From an uncultured Prevotella sp. (GTDB lineage Bacteria; Bacteroidota; Bacteroidia; Bacteroidales; Bacteroidaceae): a DNA stretch of 64,000 nucleotides. Below the pieces are notes generated by a model that saw only the letters and a program-made list of their open reading frames with translations, did no database searches and was not told the DNA's origin. Positions within the stretch are counted from its first letter, which is position 1, and every line of letters begins with the position of its first letter. The DNA lies in assembly GCA_900318395.1 (NCBI GenBank), contig ONKL01000022.1, forward strand, positions 1 through 64,000, written 5' to 3'. This document shows, piece by piece, positions 9,658-18,340 of the stretch. A program made the position numbers and the translations under genes.

Positions 9658-11870
9658 TTCAGTTCTGCATTAAAATGATTGACAACCTGACGGAACAGGT
9701 GATGGCGCGTATTACCGCCGTAGATGCTATGATTCCGATTGGTGTAGACCAGCTGACGGAAATCCTTGTCAGCCTGCACCAATGCCTCCACGTATTCTGC
9801 CGTGTTCTGATAGTGCACATTATCATCAGCCAGACCATGACAGATCAGCAAGGCACCATGCAGCTGTGAAGCCCTGTGAATGGGGTTCACCTCGTCGTAG
9901 CCCTTCTGATTCTCATTAGGCGTACGCATATATCGCTCTGTATAGATCGAGTCATAGTAACGCCAGCAGGTAGGAGGTGCGATAGCGACGCCAGCACGGA
10001 ACACAGGGCGTCCCTCCGACATCGACATCAGGGTGTTCCATCCGCCATACGACCAGCCCCAGATGCCGATGCGCTCTTTGTCGACATAAGTCTGCTGTCC
10101 TAGCCACAAGGCTGTTTCCACCTGATCGCGTGCCTCCAGCTCGCCTAAGCGGAGATAGGTGCATTTCTCGAAGTCAGCCCCTCTGCCGCCAGTTCCGCGA
10201 TTATCCACACAGACGCAGATATAGCCTTGCTGCACCAGATACTGTTCCAGGATAGCCCCCTGACCGCTCATGCCGATACCCCACTGATTGAGCACCTGCT
10301 GATTACCCGGGCCACCATACTGATACATGATAACGGGGTATTTCACCGAGGGATTGAAGTCGGCAGGTTTCACCATCCAGCCATTCAGTTCCACACCTTC
10401 TGAGGTCTTGAACGAGAAGAGCTCTTTCCTTCCCAGTTCATAGCCCTTCAGTTTCTGCTCCAGTTCCTGATTGTCGATAATGGTCTGCAGCACCTTGCCG
10501 TTGTTCTGGCAAAGGGTATATCTGGTGGGATGATCGATGTCGCTCCAGATATTGATGAAATACTTGAAATTTCGGCTGAAGATAGCGTGATTGACACCTG
10601 CTTGAGCAGTCAGTGTCTCCATCTTGCCATTAGCGTGAGCCACCATCACCTGCTGGTCGGTAGCGCCATGAGGATTCGCAGCGAAATACGTGTTGCCTGT
10701 CTTCTCGTCGAAGCCATAGACATGCTTCACCACGTAGCGGTCATTCACGATCTGTCGCAGCAGCTGCCCGTTCAGGTTATAGAGATAGAGGTGGTTATAG
10801 CCGTCGCGCTCACTGGGCAGAAGGATATGATTGTCAGTCAGTTGGATATCCTCCAGCACCTCTTCCTTGATATATTTGTCTACCTTGTCCTCCACAGCGA
10901 GCTGGCAGACGGTCGACAAGGGATTAGCCATATAGATGCGCAGCACATCCTGATGACGGTTCATCGTCATGACGGCCACCTTCGCAGGATCGCTTGTGGC
11001 CTTGATACGAGGGATATAGCCGTCGGCATCCAGCGGCACATTGATCTTGCGCGTCTGATGCGACTGGATATCATAGCTGAGCACACTGACCTTCGAGTTC
11101 ACCTGTCCAGGCACAGGATATTTGTAGGTATAGTCGCCTGGGTACTCCGCATAGTCGCTGAGCTCGGGATTCAGCCCCTTGAACAGCTGCATGGAGTATT
11201 GCTTGACGGCACTCTCGTCATATCGGATCCATACGATCTGCCTCGAATCGGCCGAGAAAACCATCGAGCAACTGGTAGAGAACTCCTCCTCATAGACCCA
11301 GTCGGGTATGCCGTTGATAATCTCGTTCTGCTTTCCGTCAGTAGTCACCTGACTCTCTGCGTTGTCATAGAGCAGCTTCACCAGATAGATGTTATTCTCC
11401 CTGACAAAGGCAATCTGATTACCGTCGGGCGAGAAGACGGGCGTCTGCTGGGGACCGCCGTCACTCAGCGGCTCCAACTTGTTGTTCCTGATGCTGTAGA
11501 TATAATAGGTGGCCGTGAACGAGTGGCGGTAAATCGACTTCGTGTCAGTCTGGATCAGCATCCTCGTGCCGTCAGGACTCAGGATATAGTCGTCCACTTG
11601 GTCGATCCTCGGCCCTCTGGCTGTGGTGGCATCGAAGAGCACACTCTCCAGCTTGCCTGTACGGAAGGAGCATATCTCCACCCGTTTGCCGTCATCGCTC
11701 ATCTGGGCGTAGGTCTCCCCGTCTGCCATCGGGCGCACTTCCTTCATCGACTGGGGACGGAACTCCCCACTGGTGATACTCTTCAGGCTCAGCTTCTCAC
11801 CTGCGATGGCGCAGGAAAGGCATCCCACTGCCAATACCGTCAGGATAGATAATCTTAGTTTCATCATCAT
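9654..11870 (-). CDS. S9 family peptidase (dipeptidyl peptidase IV type)
   Basis: A periplasmic or outer-surface serine exopeptidase that removes N-terminal dipeptides, probably after proline. An N-terminal beta-propeller (about residues 40-480) precedes an alpha/beta-hydrolase domain. The catalytic triad is visible as GWSYGGW (Ser), LADDNVHY (Asp) and NRNHSIYGG (His), and the propeller carries the DPP-IV type WVYEEEF motif with two Glu. The open frame extends 25 codons further up, but the signal peptide LRLSILTVLAVGCLSC begins just after three ATGs at 11864-11870, so 11870 is chosen. A TATCTTTG element lies 42 nt upstream. It is first in an operon with the DUF4861 gene. Confidence 0.93.
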   Translation of the reverse strand: MMMKLRLSILTVLAVGCLSCAIAGEKLSLKSITSGEFRPQSMKEVRPMADGETYAQMSDDGKRVEICSFRTGKLESVLFDATTARGPRIDQVDDYILSPDGTRMLIQTDTKSIYRHSFTATYYIYSIRNNKLEPLSDGGPQQTPVFSPDGNQIAFVRENNIYLVKLLYDNAESQVTTDGKQNEIINGIPDWVYEEEFSTSCSMVFSADSRQIVWIRYDESAVKQYSMQLFKGLNPELSDYAEYPGDYTYKYPVPGQVNSKVSVLSYDIQSHQTRKINVPLDADGYIPRIKATSDPAKVAVMTMNRHQDVLRIYMANPLSTVCQLAVEDKVDKYIKEEVLEDIQLTDNHILLPSERDGYNHLYLYNLNGQLLRQIVNDRYVVKHVYGFDEKTGNTYFAANPHGATDQQVMVAHANGKMETLTAQAGVNHAIFSRNFKYFINIWSDIDHPTRYTLCQNNGKVLQTIIDNQELEQKLKGYELGRKELFSFKTSEGVELNGWMVKPADFNPSVKYPVIMYQYGGPGNQQVLNQWGIGMSGQGAILEQYLVQQGYICVCVDNRGTGGRGADFEKCTYLRLGELEARDQVETALWLGQQTYVDKERIGIWGWSYGGWNTLMSMSEGRPVFRAGVAIAPPTCWRYYDSIYTERYMRTPNENQKGYDEVNPIHRASQLHGALLICHGLADDNVHYQNTAEYVEALVQADKDFRQLVYTNRNHSIYGGNTRHHLFRQVVNHFNAELK

Positions 11871-11911
11871 TGTTTTATTGACTATATTTACATTTTTATC
11901 ATTTGATTGTG

Positions 11912-11919
11912 CAAAGATA
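11912..11919 (-). promoter_or_regulatory. -7 promoter element of the S9 peptidase
   Basis: TATCTTTG on the minus strand, 42 nt before the chosen start at 11870. Its position supports that start over the longer frame, whose first codons would lie upstream of the promoter. Confidence 0.65.
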
Positions 11920-11932
11920 GCGTTTTTTTCTC

Positions 11933-11940
11933 TAACTTTG
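11933..11940 (+). promoter_or_regulatory. -7 promoter element directly before a radical SAM gene
   Basis: TAACTTTG ends only 7 nt before the ATG at 11948. With transcription normally starting about 5-8 nt after this element, the mRNA would be leaderless or nearly so. Confidence 0.6.
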
Positions 11941-11947
11941 CACACTG

Positions 11948-12883
11948 ATGGAATTAAATAAAGTGAATAGACCCTATTATAACGATTATGGCACCTGGAT
12001 TCGCAGCCGTTTCCCCTTCCGCGTCCAGAAGATTTCAGTGGATGCGGGGTTCACATGCCCCAACCGCGACGGCCGCATTTCCACTGGCGGGTGCATCTTC
12101 TGCAACAACCGCACCTTCAATCCCTCCTACTGCGACCATCGCCACAGCGTCAGCCAGCAACTGGAGGAGGGCAAGCAGTTCTTTGCCCGCAAATACCCCG
12201 ACATGAAATATCTCGCCTACTTCCAGGCGTACACCAACACCTACGCTCCCCTCGCCCATCTCCAGGCACTCTATGAAGAGGCGCTGCGCGTGGATGATGT
12301 CGTCGGCATCGTGATAGGCACGCGCCCCGACTGCGTATCCACCGAACTGCTCGACTACCTAAGCCGTCTCAATGAGCAGACCTTCCTCATTGTCGAATAT
12401 GGCATTGAGAGTGCCAACGACCGCACGCTCGAGTTCATCAACAGAGGCCACACCTTCGAGCAATCCCGTCAGGCCATCGCCCAAACCCATCAGCGCGGCA
12501 TTCTCACGGGTGGGCACATCATTCTGGGACTTCCTGGTGAAGATGCTGAGGAGAGCATCCGGCAGGCTGCACGCATCTCCGACTTAGATCTCGACATCCT
12601 CAAAGTCCATCAGATGCAGATTATCCGAGGCACTGCCCTTGAGAAAATCTACGAGCAGAAGCCCTTCCACATCTATACAATTGAAGAGTATATCCAACTG
12701 ATAGCCAGATATATACAACACCTCAGAAAAGATTTGGTTTTAGAGCGCTTCGTATCGCAATCGCCTCAAGACCTGCTCGTGGCTCCACACTGGGGATTGA
12801 AGAATTATGAGTTTACTAACCTGCTGGTAAACTATCTGAAACAGCACGACATCCGCCAGGGACAATTACTTGCGGAAGTCTGA
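11948..12883 (+). CDS. radical SAM protein, YhcC family
   Basis: A 311-aa radical SAM protein of the TIGR01212/YhcC family. The iron-sulfur cysteines are seen in the family pattern CPNRDG...GGCIFC (about residues 37-51), followed by a SAM-binding TIM-barrel with GHIILGLPGE. The cellular substrate of this family is not settled, although RNA or sulfur-related modification has been suggested. The start codon abuts a -7 element with no ribosome-binding site, consistent with a leaderless mRNA. Its 3' end overlaps the convergent GldB-like gene by 18 bp. Confidence 0.9.
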   Translation: MELNKVNRPYYNDYGTWIRSRFPFRVQKISVDAGFTCPNRDGRISTGGCIFCNNRTFNPSYCDHRHSVSQQLEEGKQFFARKYPDMKYLAYFQAYTNTYAPLAHLQALYEEALRVDDVVGIVIGTRPDCVSTELLDYLSRLNEQTFLIVEYGIESANDRTLEFINRGHTFEQSRQAIAQTHQRGILTGGHIILGLPGEDAEESIRQAARISDLDLDILKVHQMQIIRGTALEKIYEQKPFHIYTIEEYIQLIARYIQHLRKDLVLERFVSQSPQDLLVAPHWGLKNYEFTNLLVNYLKQHDIRQGQLLAEV

Positions 12884-13669
12884 ATACACGTTGTTCCTGA
12901 GCATCTGGTCGATGGTGATATTCTTATTCGCCGACATGTATTTCTCTATCAGCGCGATATAGTCGGAAGCAAATACCGATGCCCCCATCGACTTGTTCAC
13001 CGCCCATTGGATCTTGCCGATATGCAGGTCGCGATCTTCCTGATTCAGGATCCTGTCAGCAGGCATCGGATAGAGACTCAGCAGATAGAAGCCGATACAG
13101 TCAGGTACGATATACTTGCGGTCCATCATCTGCTGCTGCCTCTTGTTGTAGCCGTATTCCGGCTTCTGATAGAGGGGGTAGTTCTCGCCCAGATACTTAT
13201 CCAGACAGATGCCGATTGTATTGTTACCCACGATGATGCTCTGATCCAGAGAACCTATCTGCGAATAGACCTTGGGCACCTCCATATTGGGCAGATTACT
13301 CTTCAGGAAGGCAAAAGCCGAAGTCAGCCCCTTATTGATGTCGTCCATATTGGCATACTGCTGCTCAGCCTCTGAGATGATGCTCTGCAGCGTGGAGTCC
13401 TGATAGAAACGAAGGAACTTGGTATTGATCTGCTGGTCGTCGACCTTACCGATACGGAGCACGTCCTCAATCAGTGTACGCGTCTGCATCGGGTAGATGG
13501 TGTTCATCTGCTGCAAAGCCGAGAAATCACCCGTTGTCAGATAAAGGCTCTGGATGCGGTCATAACGCTCTACAGTCACTTGCACGTCATCATTAGAAGA
13601 CGAGAACTGCCATTCGCAACCTATGCACACGAATAGCGTCAGCAATAACATGTAATAAACCTTATGCAC
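12866..13669 (-). CDS. GldB-like lipoprotein
   Basis: A 267-aa lipoprotein (lipobox LFVCIGCEWQ) resembling gliding motility protein GldB. It shares the IVGNNTIGICLDKYLGENYP segment and the MPADRILNQEDRD and SVFASDYIALIEKYM blocks typical of that family. In Flavobacterium GldB is a membrane lipoprotein required for gliding and linked to type IX secretion. No other gld or por genes are nearby and Prevotella does not glide, so a cell-envelope or secretion-related role is more likely. A TATATTTG element lies 46 nt upstream. It overlaps the convergent radical SAM gene by 18 bp. Confidence 0.8.
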   Translation of the reverse strand: MHKVYYMLLLTLFVCIGCEWQFSSSNDDVQVTVERYDRIQSLYLTTGDFSALQQMNTIYPMQTRTLIEDVLRIGKVDDQQINTKFLRFYQDSTLQSIISEAEQQYANMDDINKGLTSAFAFLKSNLPNMEVPKVYSQIGSLDQSIIVGNNTIGICLDKYLGENYPLYQKPEYGYNKRQQQMMDRKYIVPDCIGFYLLSLYPMPADRILNQEDRDLHIGKIQWAVNKSMGASVFASDYIALIEKYMSANKNITIDQMLRNNVYSDFRK

Positions 13670-13714
13670 CTATTAATCAGAATTAGTGAGTCATGCAACT
13701 CTTTAAAATCTGTG

Positions 13715-13722
13715 CAAATATA
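13715..13722 (-). promoter_or_regulatory. -7 promoter element of the gldB-like gene
   Basis: TATATTTG on the minus strand, 46 nt upstream of the GldB-like start codon. Confidence 0.5.
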
Positions 13723-13837
13723 CTAAAATTTATTTTCAAATCCAAATTTTAACCTAAAAAAGATAAAAAATAGTGTAAATTTGTGCACACTTTTGTTTAT
13801 TTGTGTAAAAATCTCCATCGTTTTCCACGATTTTTCT

Positions 13838-13845
13838 TACTTTTG
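13838..13845 (+). promoter_or_regulatory. -7 promoter element of the second DUF4861 gene
   Basis: TACTTTTG ends 30 nt before the chosen start at 13876. Another match, TAAATTTG, lies at 13776-13783. The first codons of the longer open frame lie upstream of the near element, which supports the internal start. Confidence 0.5.
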
Positions 13846-13875
13846 TGTTCTACTAAAACAAAAAAATGTAAGAAG

Positions 13876-15120
13876 ATGAAGAGAATACTATCAATGGCGT
13901 TTCTGGCAGCCTTCGCTACCGTCGCGTCCGCCCAGAATCCACAACCTCTTTGGGAGGTGAGCAACACATCTGATGTCGATCGTACCGACATCCCTTTCGT
14001 GATGAAGTATGAGGAAGGTCTCGGAGATATCCGTTCAGCCAAGGTCATGCTCGATAACCAGGAAATACCCTGCCAGCTCGACGACCTCAATCAGGATGGC
14101 GTCTTCGACGAACTCTGCTTCCTCCTCGACCTGAAGGCTCATCAGGGCGCTGCCCTCTCGATAACGTTCAGCACAGAGGAAGAGCAGGCCCAGTATCCGG
14201 CACGCGTCTATGCCGAGATGCTGCTCCGCAACGACAAGGTGAAGGAGAAGAACAAGCACAACAACTTCATCGAGTCGATCACGGCCCGTGGCGACTGTGC
14301 CAACTCCTATAATATCCAGCACCATCATGGCGTCGACTTCGAAAGCGAATACAACGGCATCCGCATCTACTTCGACAAGCGCCAGACGCTCGACCTCTAC
14401 GGCAAGTTCCAGAAGCGCCTCGAACTGAAGGAGACGCAGTTCTACACCTCGAAAGAGCAGAAGGCCGAAGGCTATGGCGACGATGTGCTCTGGGTGGGTA
14501 ACACCTTCGGACTCGGTGCCTTCCGCGGATGGGACGGACAGCAGCCCACGATGATCGATCCCGTCAGCAGCCGCACACAGCGCATCATCTCCTACGGACC
14601 GCTGCGCACCATCGTCGAGGTGATCGACAAGAACTGGAAGCCCTACCCCGACAAGCCTGCCATCACGATGACCATCCGCTACACGCAGTATGCAGGCAGC
14701 CGCAGCACTGATGTCGACGTATTCTTCGATAAGGATGTGAAGGATTACCTCTTCTCCACGGGCATCATCAACGTGAAAGAGTCGGTGGAATTCTCCGACA
14801 AGGCGGGGCTGCGTGGCTGCTGGGGCACCGACTGGCCATCGAGCGACCATGAGAACTTCAAGCCCGAGACCGTCGGACTCGGCATCTGGATTCCCCAACA
14901 GTACATCCGCAGCGAAGAGCCTGCCAACAAAGACAACTATGCCTATGTCGTGGGCACCGACGACCGCCATCTGAGCTATAAGGTCACTTATTGCTCCGAC
15001 AATGAGAGCTTCGGCTTCCACTCTGCCGAAACATGGTTTGAGTATCTGAAGTCATGGAAAGCGAAGGAAGTCGACCATCCAGGCGAGTGCACCCCCCGCC
15101 TCAAGTTGCTATCCAAATAA
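13876..15120 (+). CDS. DUF4861 family secreted protein (second copy)
   Basis: A 414-aa secreted protein when started at 13876, where a clean signal peptide begins (MKRILSMAFLAAFATVASAQ). The 31 upstream codons of the open frame have no signal-like sequence and overlap the promoter. The mature part is a DUF4861 domain with EVSNTSDVDRTDIPFVMKYE, HHHGVDFESEYNGIRIYFDK and GCWGTDWPSSDHENF. It is a distant paralogue of the protein encoded at 8473-9657, but it sits alone between a GldB-like gene and a glycosyltransferase. Codon use is strongly C-ending, like its neighbours. The activity is unknown. Conserved His and Asp residues suggest an enzyme rather than a binding protein, which is an inference. 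Confidence 0.85.
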   Translation: MKRILSMAFLAAFATVASAQNPQPLWEVSNTSDVDRTDIPFVMKYEEGLGDIRSAKVMLDNQEIPCQLDDLNQDGVFDELCFLLDLKAHQGAALSITFSTEEEQAQYPARVYAEMLLRNDKVKEKNKHNNFIESITARGDCANSYNIQHHHGVDFESEYNGIRIYFDKRQTLDLYGKFQKRLELKETQFYTSKEQKAEGYGDDVLWVGNTFGLGAFRGWDGQQPTMIDPVSSRTQRIISYGPLRTIVEVIDKNWKPYPDKPAITMTIRYTQYAGSRSTDVDVFFDKDVKDYLFSTGIINVKESVEFSDKAGLRGCWGTDWPSSDHENFKPETVGLGIWIPQQYIRSEEPANKDNYAYVVGTDDRHLSYKVTYCSDNESFGFHSAETWFEYLKSWKAKEVDHPGECTPRLKLLSK

Positions 15121-15121
15121 G

Positions 15122-16141
15122 CTAAGGCAGCTCAGCAAACGTCTTGCGACCCTTCACATAATACTGCCAGAGCAGGGAGAACCGCCTTTGCTCTGGTATT
15201 TTTTCGGCCTTGCGCGATGCCTGAATGGCCTTTCGGTCAGCCTCGAAGTCCTTCTGCCAGCGCTTGAAAGCCCTCCTGGCACGATAGACGGCCTTGAAGT
15301 CGCCCACATTCTTCTTCAGGAGCAGCATCTCCCACGCAGCCACATAGTCGAGCAGCCACCGCCAGCGCATCACAGGGCCCAGCTCCGACTCAGGCAGACA
15401 CTTATAGAGCATCGTCAGGTTGTTGCGGAAGTTCAGGAAGGTCTTCATCGGGTTCGACTTAGGCAGCGTGCCTCCGCCCACATGATAGACAAAGCTCTCA
15501 GGCAGGCACACGATCTTCCTGCCCTTGATGCGCAGTCGCCAGCAGAGGTCTATCTCCTCGTTATGGGCGAAGAAGCGACCGTCCAAGCCGCCTGCATCCC
15601 AGTAGTCCTTCGAGCGGATCATCAGGGCAGCCCCCGTAGCCCACAGGATTTCAGCCCTGTAGTCGTATTGCCCGTTGTCCTCCTCCACCGTGTCGAAGAT
15701 ACGTCCTCTGCAGAAGGGATAGCCGAAGCGGTCGAGAAAGCCCCCACTCGCCCCCGCATATTCGTAGCAGTCATGATCAGCAGCCGAGAGCAGCTTGGGC
15801 TGACAGGCGGCCACCTCTTCGTGGCTGTCCATATACTCGATCAGCGGCGTCAGCCAGTGGTGCGTCACCTCGATGTCCGAGTTCAGCAGCAGATAGTACT
15901 CAGCCTCAATCTGACTGAGAGCCTTGTTATAGCCCTCAGCGAAACCCCAGTTCTTCTCCAGCGTGATCAGCTTGCATTCCGGGAACGAATCCTTCAGCAG
16001 CGCCAGCGAATCGTCAGTCGAGGCATTGTCTGCCACATACACCGTCGCCTCGTCGCGCGAATAATGCAACACACTGGGCAGATACGTCTTGAGCATCTGC
16101 GCTCCGTTCCAGTTCAGAATGACAATGGCCAACTTCTCCAT
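15122..16141 (-). CDS. glycosyltransferase family 2
   Basis: A 339-aa GT-A fold sugar transferase of the rhamnosyltransferase-like GT2 group. It starts with ILNWNGAQMLKTYLPSVL, binds the nucleotide through ADNASTDDS and the metal through LLNSDIEV (DxD-like), and has the acceptor-side motif ATGAALMIRSKDYW. A C-terminal amphipathic region probably associates with the membrane. It is 30 nt downstream of mtaB and apart from the large polysaccharide operon, so its target (lipid A core, O-chain or other glycolipid) cannot be read from context. It ends 1 nt from the convergent DUF4861 gene. Confidence 0.9.
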   Translation of the reverse strand: MEKLAIVILNWNGAQMLKTYLPSVLHYSRDEATVYVADNASTDDSLALLKDSFPECKLITLEKNWGFAEGYNKALSQIEAEYYLLLNSDIEVTHHWLTPLIEYMDSHEEVAACQPKLLSAADHDCYEYAGASGGFLDRFGYPFCRGRIFDTVEEDNGQYDYRAEILWATGAALMIRSKDYWDAGGLDGRFFAHNEEIDLCWRLRIKGRKIVCLPESFVYHVGGGTLPKSNPMKTFLNFRNNLTMLYKCLPESELGPVMRWRWLLDYVAAWEMLLLKKNVGDFKAVYRARRAFKRWQKDFEADRKAIQASRKAEKIPEQRRFSLLWQYYVKGRKTFAELP

Positions 16142-16170
16142 ACGCGCGTACCTTATTTATATATTATAAA

Positions 16171-17583
16171 CTATAAACACTCAACCCTCAATGCCTGCTT
16201 ATCGGCCGTCAGTTCACCCAGCCTGACCATCACCAACTGATTGTCCAGCTCTGGCTTAGCCACCTTGGCGGGCAACTCCACCCTGATGTAGTTCTTCGTA
16301 AAGCCATGCATCGCCTTGCCGCGAGGCGCCTTCTCAAACAGCACCTCAGCCTCCTGCCCGATATGCTGGGTATAGAAAGCCTCCGTCTTGCGGTCCGACA
16401 AGTCGAGCAGTCGTTTCGAGCGCAGTTTCTTGTCCTGATCGCTCACCGTGTAGGGAATGCTCAGAGCCGAAGTGCCTGGACGCTCCGAGTAAGGGAACAC
16501 ATGCAACTGCGTCACGTCCAGACGGTCGAGAAACTCGTAGGTCTCCTCGAAACACTCAGGCGTCTCTCCCCTGCATCCCACCATCACGTCGACACCAATA
16601 AAGGCATCAGGCATCAGCGCTTTGATTTTGCAGATCTTGTCGGCAAAGAGCTGGGCGTCGTAGTGGCGGTGCATCAGTTTCAGCACCGTGTCGCTACCAC
16701 TCTGCAAAGGGATATGGAAGTGAGGCATAAAGGCACGGCTCTCGGCACAATAGGCTATCAACTCGTCGCTCAGCAAGTCGGGCTCCAGCGAACTGATCCT
16801 ATAGCGGCTGATGCCCTCCACCTCGTCCAGAGCCTTCACCAGGTCGATGAAGCGCTCACCCGTCGTCTTACCGAAGTCGCCGATATTTACGCCCGTCAGC
16901 ACAATCTCGCGCCCACCCTCCTGAGCCGTCTCCTCAGCCTGCTTCACCAGCGAGGCGATGGTCGGATTGCGCGAGAAACCTCTGGCGTAAGGTATCGTAC
17001 AATAGGTGCAGAAGTAGTCACAACCGTCCTGCACCTTCAGGAAGTAGCGCGTGCGGTTACCCCTCGAACAACTGGGAGCAAACGAGGTAATGTCCTTCGT
17101 CTTCTTAATATAATAAGGTGTAGACCTCCTTCCCCCTTCCACATTCCTCATTCCACATTCCACATTCCACATTCCACCTTCCTCATTCCACATTCCACCT
17201 TCCACATTCCTCGTTTTTGCCCACGCCTCCGAGAGATACTGTATCAGATTGGCCTTCTCGTCAGAGCCCAGCACGAGGTCTACACCCTCAATCTGCGCCA
17301 CCCGCTCTGCCGACAACTGCGCGTAACAGCCCGTCACCACCACGAAGGCACCAGGATGCTGGCGCACCATCCGATGGATAGCCTGACGGCACTTATGGTC
17401 GGCCACCTCAGTCACCGAACAAGTATTGATCAGGCAGATGTCCGCCTGCTCACCCTTCTGAGCCGTACTGACCCCCATCTCCTGCAACATTTTCCCGAAA
17501 GTCGAGGTCTCTGAGAAGTTCAATTTGCATCCGAGCGTATAATATGCCGCTCTCTTACCTTGAAAAGCTGATGTATCGATCAT
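16171..17583 (-). CDS. mtaB: tRNA t6A37 methylthiotransferase
   Basis: Adds a methylthio group to N6-threonylcarbamoyladenosine at tRNA position 37, making ms2t6A. It has the UPF0004 domain with YTLGCKLNFSE and NTCSVTE, then the radical SAM domain with C188, C192 and C195 (DGCDYFCTYC), and a C-terminal TRAM-like part. At 470 aa it is slightly long, because residues about 124-153 are a Gly/Met/Trp/Asn-rich insert encoded by a heptamer repeat tract at 17129-17213. The insert lies in the linker between the two catalytic domains, where it is probably tolerated. A TATCTTTG element lies about 62 nt upstream. It is probably co-transcribed with the downstream glycosyltransferase. Confidence 0.93.
   Translation of the reverse strand: MIDTSAFQGKRAAYYTLGCKLNFSETSTFGKMLQEMGVSTAQKGEQADICLINTCSVTEVADHKCRQAIHRMVRQHPGAFVVVTGCYAQLSAERVAQIEGVDLVLGSDEKANLIQYLSEAWAKTRNVEGGMWNEEGGMWNVECGMRNVEGGRRSTPYYIKKTKDITSFAPSCSRGNRTRYFLKVQDGCDYFCTYCTIPYARGFSRNPTIASLVKQAEETAQEGGREIVLTGVNIGDFGKTTGERFIDLVKALDEVEGISRYRISSLEPDLLSDELIAYCAESRAFMPHFHIPLQSGSDTVLKLMHRHYDAQLFADKICKIKALMPDAFIGVDVMVGCRGETPECFEETYEFLDRLDVTQLHVFPYSERPGTSALSIPYTVSDQDKKLRSKRLLDLSDRKTEAFYTQHIGQEAEVLFEKAPRGKAMHGFTKNYIRVELPAKVAKPELDNQLVMVRLGELTADKQALRVECL
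17129..17213 (-). repeat. heptamer repeat tract inside mtaB
   Basis: About twelve near-copies of a 7-nt unit (TTCCACA or TTCCTCA on the plus strand) lie in the mtaB reading frame and add about 29 codons while keeping the frame open. Confidence 0.8.
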
Positions 17584-17585
17584 CT

Positions 17586-17630
17586 TTCCTTTTTACTTTT
17601 TTACTTTTTTACCTTTTTACTTTTTTGCTT
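17586..17630. repeat. poly-A/T-rich short tandem repeat
   Basis: Five or so copies of an 8-nt unit (TTTTTTAC and variants) fill the mtaB leader between the promoter and start codon. The rest of the 299-nt gap to the lipoprotein gene is AT-rich and shows only the two facing promoters. Confidence 0.6.
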
Positions 17631-17645
17631 GTCTGTTAGCGGGCA

Positions 17646-17653
17646 CAAAGATA
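17646..17653 (-). promoter_or_regulatory. -7 promoter element of mtaB
   Basis: TATCTTTG on the minus strand, about 62 nt upstream of the mtaB start codon. Confidence 0.55.
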
Positions 17654-17822
17654 GTCATTTTTTTCCGATTTTAGCCGATTTTTGCCAAAAAAGCGTTTAG
17701 CGTCAAAAATACACCAAATTTTAACATTTCGTATTTCATTGATTATCAGTGCTTTGCGAAAAAGTTACAAAAAAGACCAAAAAAAAATCGAAAAAAATGA
17801 TACGTTGTATTAAAAATATGCG

Positions 17823-17830
17823 TAACTTTG
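17823..17830 (+). promoter_or_regulatory. -7 promoter element of the small lipoprotein gene
   Basis: TAACTTTG on the plus strand, 52 nt upstream of the lipoprotein start codon at 17883. Confidence 0.6.
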
Positions 17831-17882
17831 CAGCGTTTTAATAAACGAATGATTGTTTTACAGATTTAAAAGCTTAGAAAAA

Positions 17883-18056
17883 ATGAAAAAATTGGTATTT
17901 ATGTTCGTAGCAGTTGCTGCTATCTCTTTCGCATCTTGTGGTAACCAGGCTCAGGCTCCTGTACAGGACACTGACTCTATCGCAGAAGTTGTTGATAGCG
18001 TTGTTGACAGCATGGCTGTTGATTCAGTTGCTGCTGATTCTACTCAGGCTCAGTAA
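17883..18056 (+). CDS. small Asp/Val/Ser-rich lipoprotein
   Basis: A 57-aa lipoprotein. The signal sequence KKLVFMFVAVAAISFASCG ends in a lipobox Cys, and the mature part is about 38 residues of low complexity rich in Val, Asp, Ser and Ala (repeated VVDSV/AVDSV blocks). The start at 17883 is chosen because the signal peptide begins there; an upstream in-frame ATG at 17853 adds only ten residues. It has its own promoter and a strong terminator 24 nt after the stop, so it is monocistronic and probably abundant. Similar small lipoproteins are common in Bacteroidales. No function can be assigned. Confidence 0.8.
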   Translation: MKKLVFMFVAVAAISFASCGNQAQAPVQDTDSIAEVVDSVVDSMAVDSVAADSTQAQ

Positions 18057-18080
18057 TCAGTCGAACACACTGACAAAACA

Positions 18081-18116
18081 AAGACCGCAGACAAAATCTG
18101 CGGTCTTCTTTTTTTT
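18081..18116 (+). terminator. intrinsic terminator of the small lipoprotein gene
   Basis: An 11-bp perfect stem (18081-18091 with 18097-18107), loop CAAAA, then CTTTTTTTT. Confidence 0.9.
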
Positions 18117-18145
18117 GTCAGACGGCGACCTCCCCCCCCCGAAGC

Positions 18146-18215
18146 GGAACCCGCAGGCCTCGGGTCTGGCGCCAAAGTACAGTCGCTTGCGACTTTACTT
18201 TGGGGCCTGACCCCA
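18146..18215. repeat. GC-rich palindromic repeat, copy 1
   Basis: Two imperfect 25-nt arms (18162-18186 and 18189-18213) pair around a 2-nt spacer, preceded by 16 nt of an accessory segment (GGAACCCGCAGGCCTC). The same element occurs at 39714-39872, 41860-41909 and 53965-54057. This copy is intergenic and its GC content contrasts sharply with the AT-rich surroundings. Confidence 0.85.
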
Positions 18216-18271
18216 GCCTCCACGAATAATTCCCCAATAATGCAAGTAAAAAGACAAAAAACACTAAAACC

Positions 18272-18303
18272 TTTGGTGGGCTCAAATTAAAGCACTACCT
18301 TTG
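18272..18303 (+). promoter_or_regulatory. strong consensus promoter for a short transcript
   Basis: TTTG (18272-18275) and TACCTTTG (18296-18303) are separated by exactly 20 nt, a full Bacteroidetes -33/-7 match. The only thing downstream before a hairpin is a 19-codon ORF. Confidence 0.7.
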
Positions 18304-18340
18304 CAATCGTAAAAAGTTCATTATAATATTAAAGTTGGTT

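Noticed and set aside
10530..11852. Long 440-codon plus-strand ORF
   Set aside because: It is antisense to the S9 peptidase gene, whose domains and catalytic residues are clear; the His/Leu/Ile-rich composition is that of a shadow frame.
14035..15021. 328-codon minus-strand ORF
   Set aside because: Antisense to a DUF4861 gene with strong codon bias; composition rich in Val, Leu, Ala and Glu without any family resemblance.
16306..17514. 402-codon plus-strand ORF with FHIPHSTFHIPHST repeats
   Set aside because: Antisense to mtaB; the repeats are the heptamer tract read on the opposite strand.
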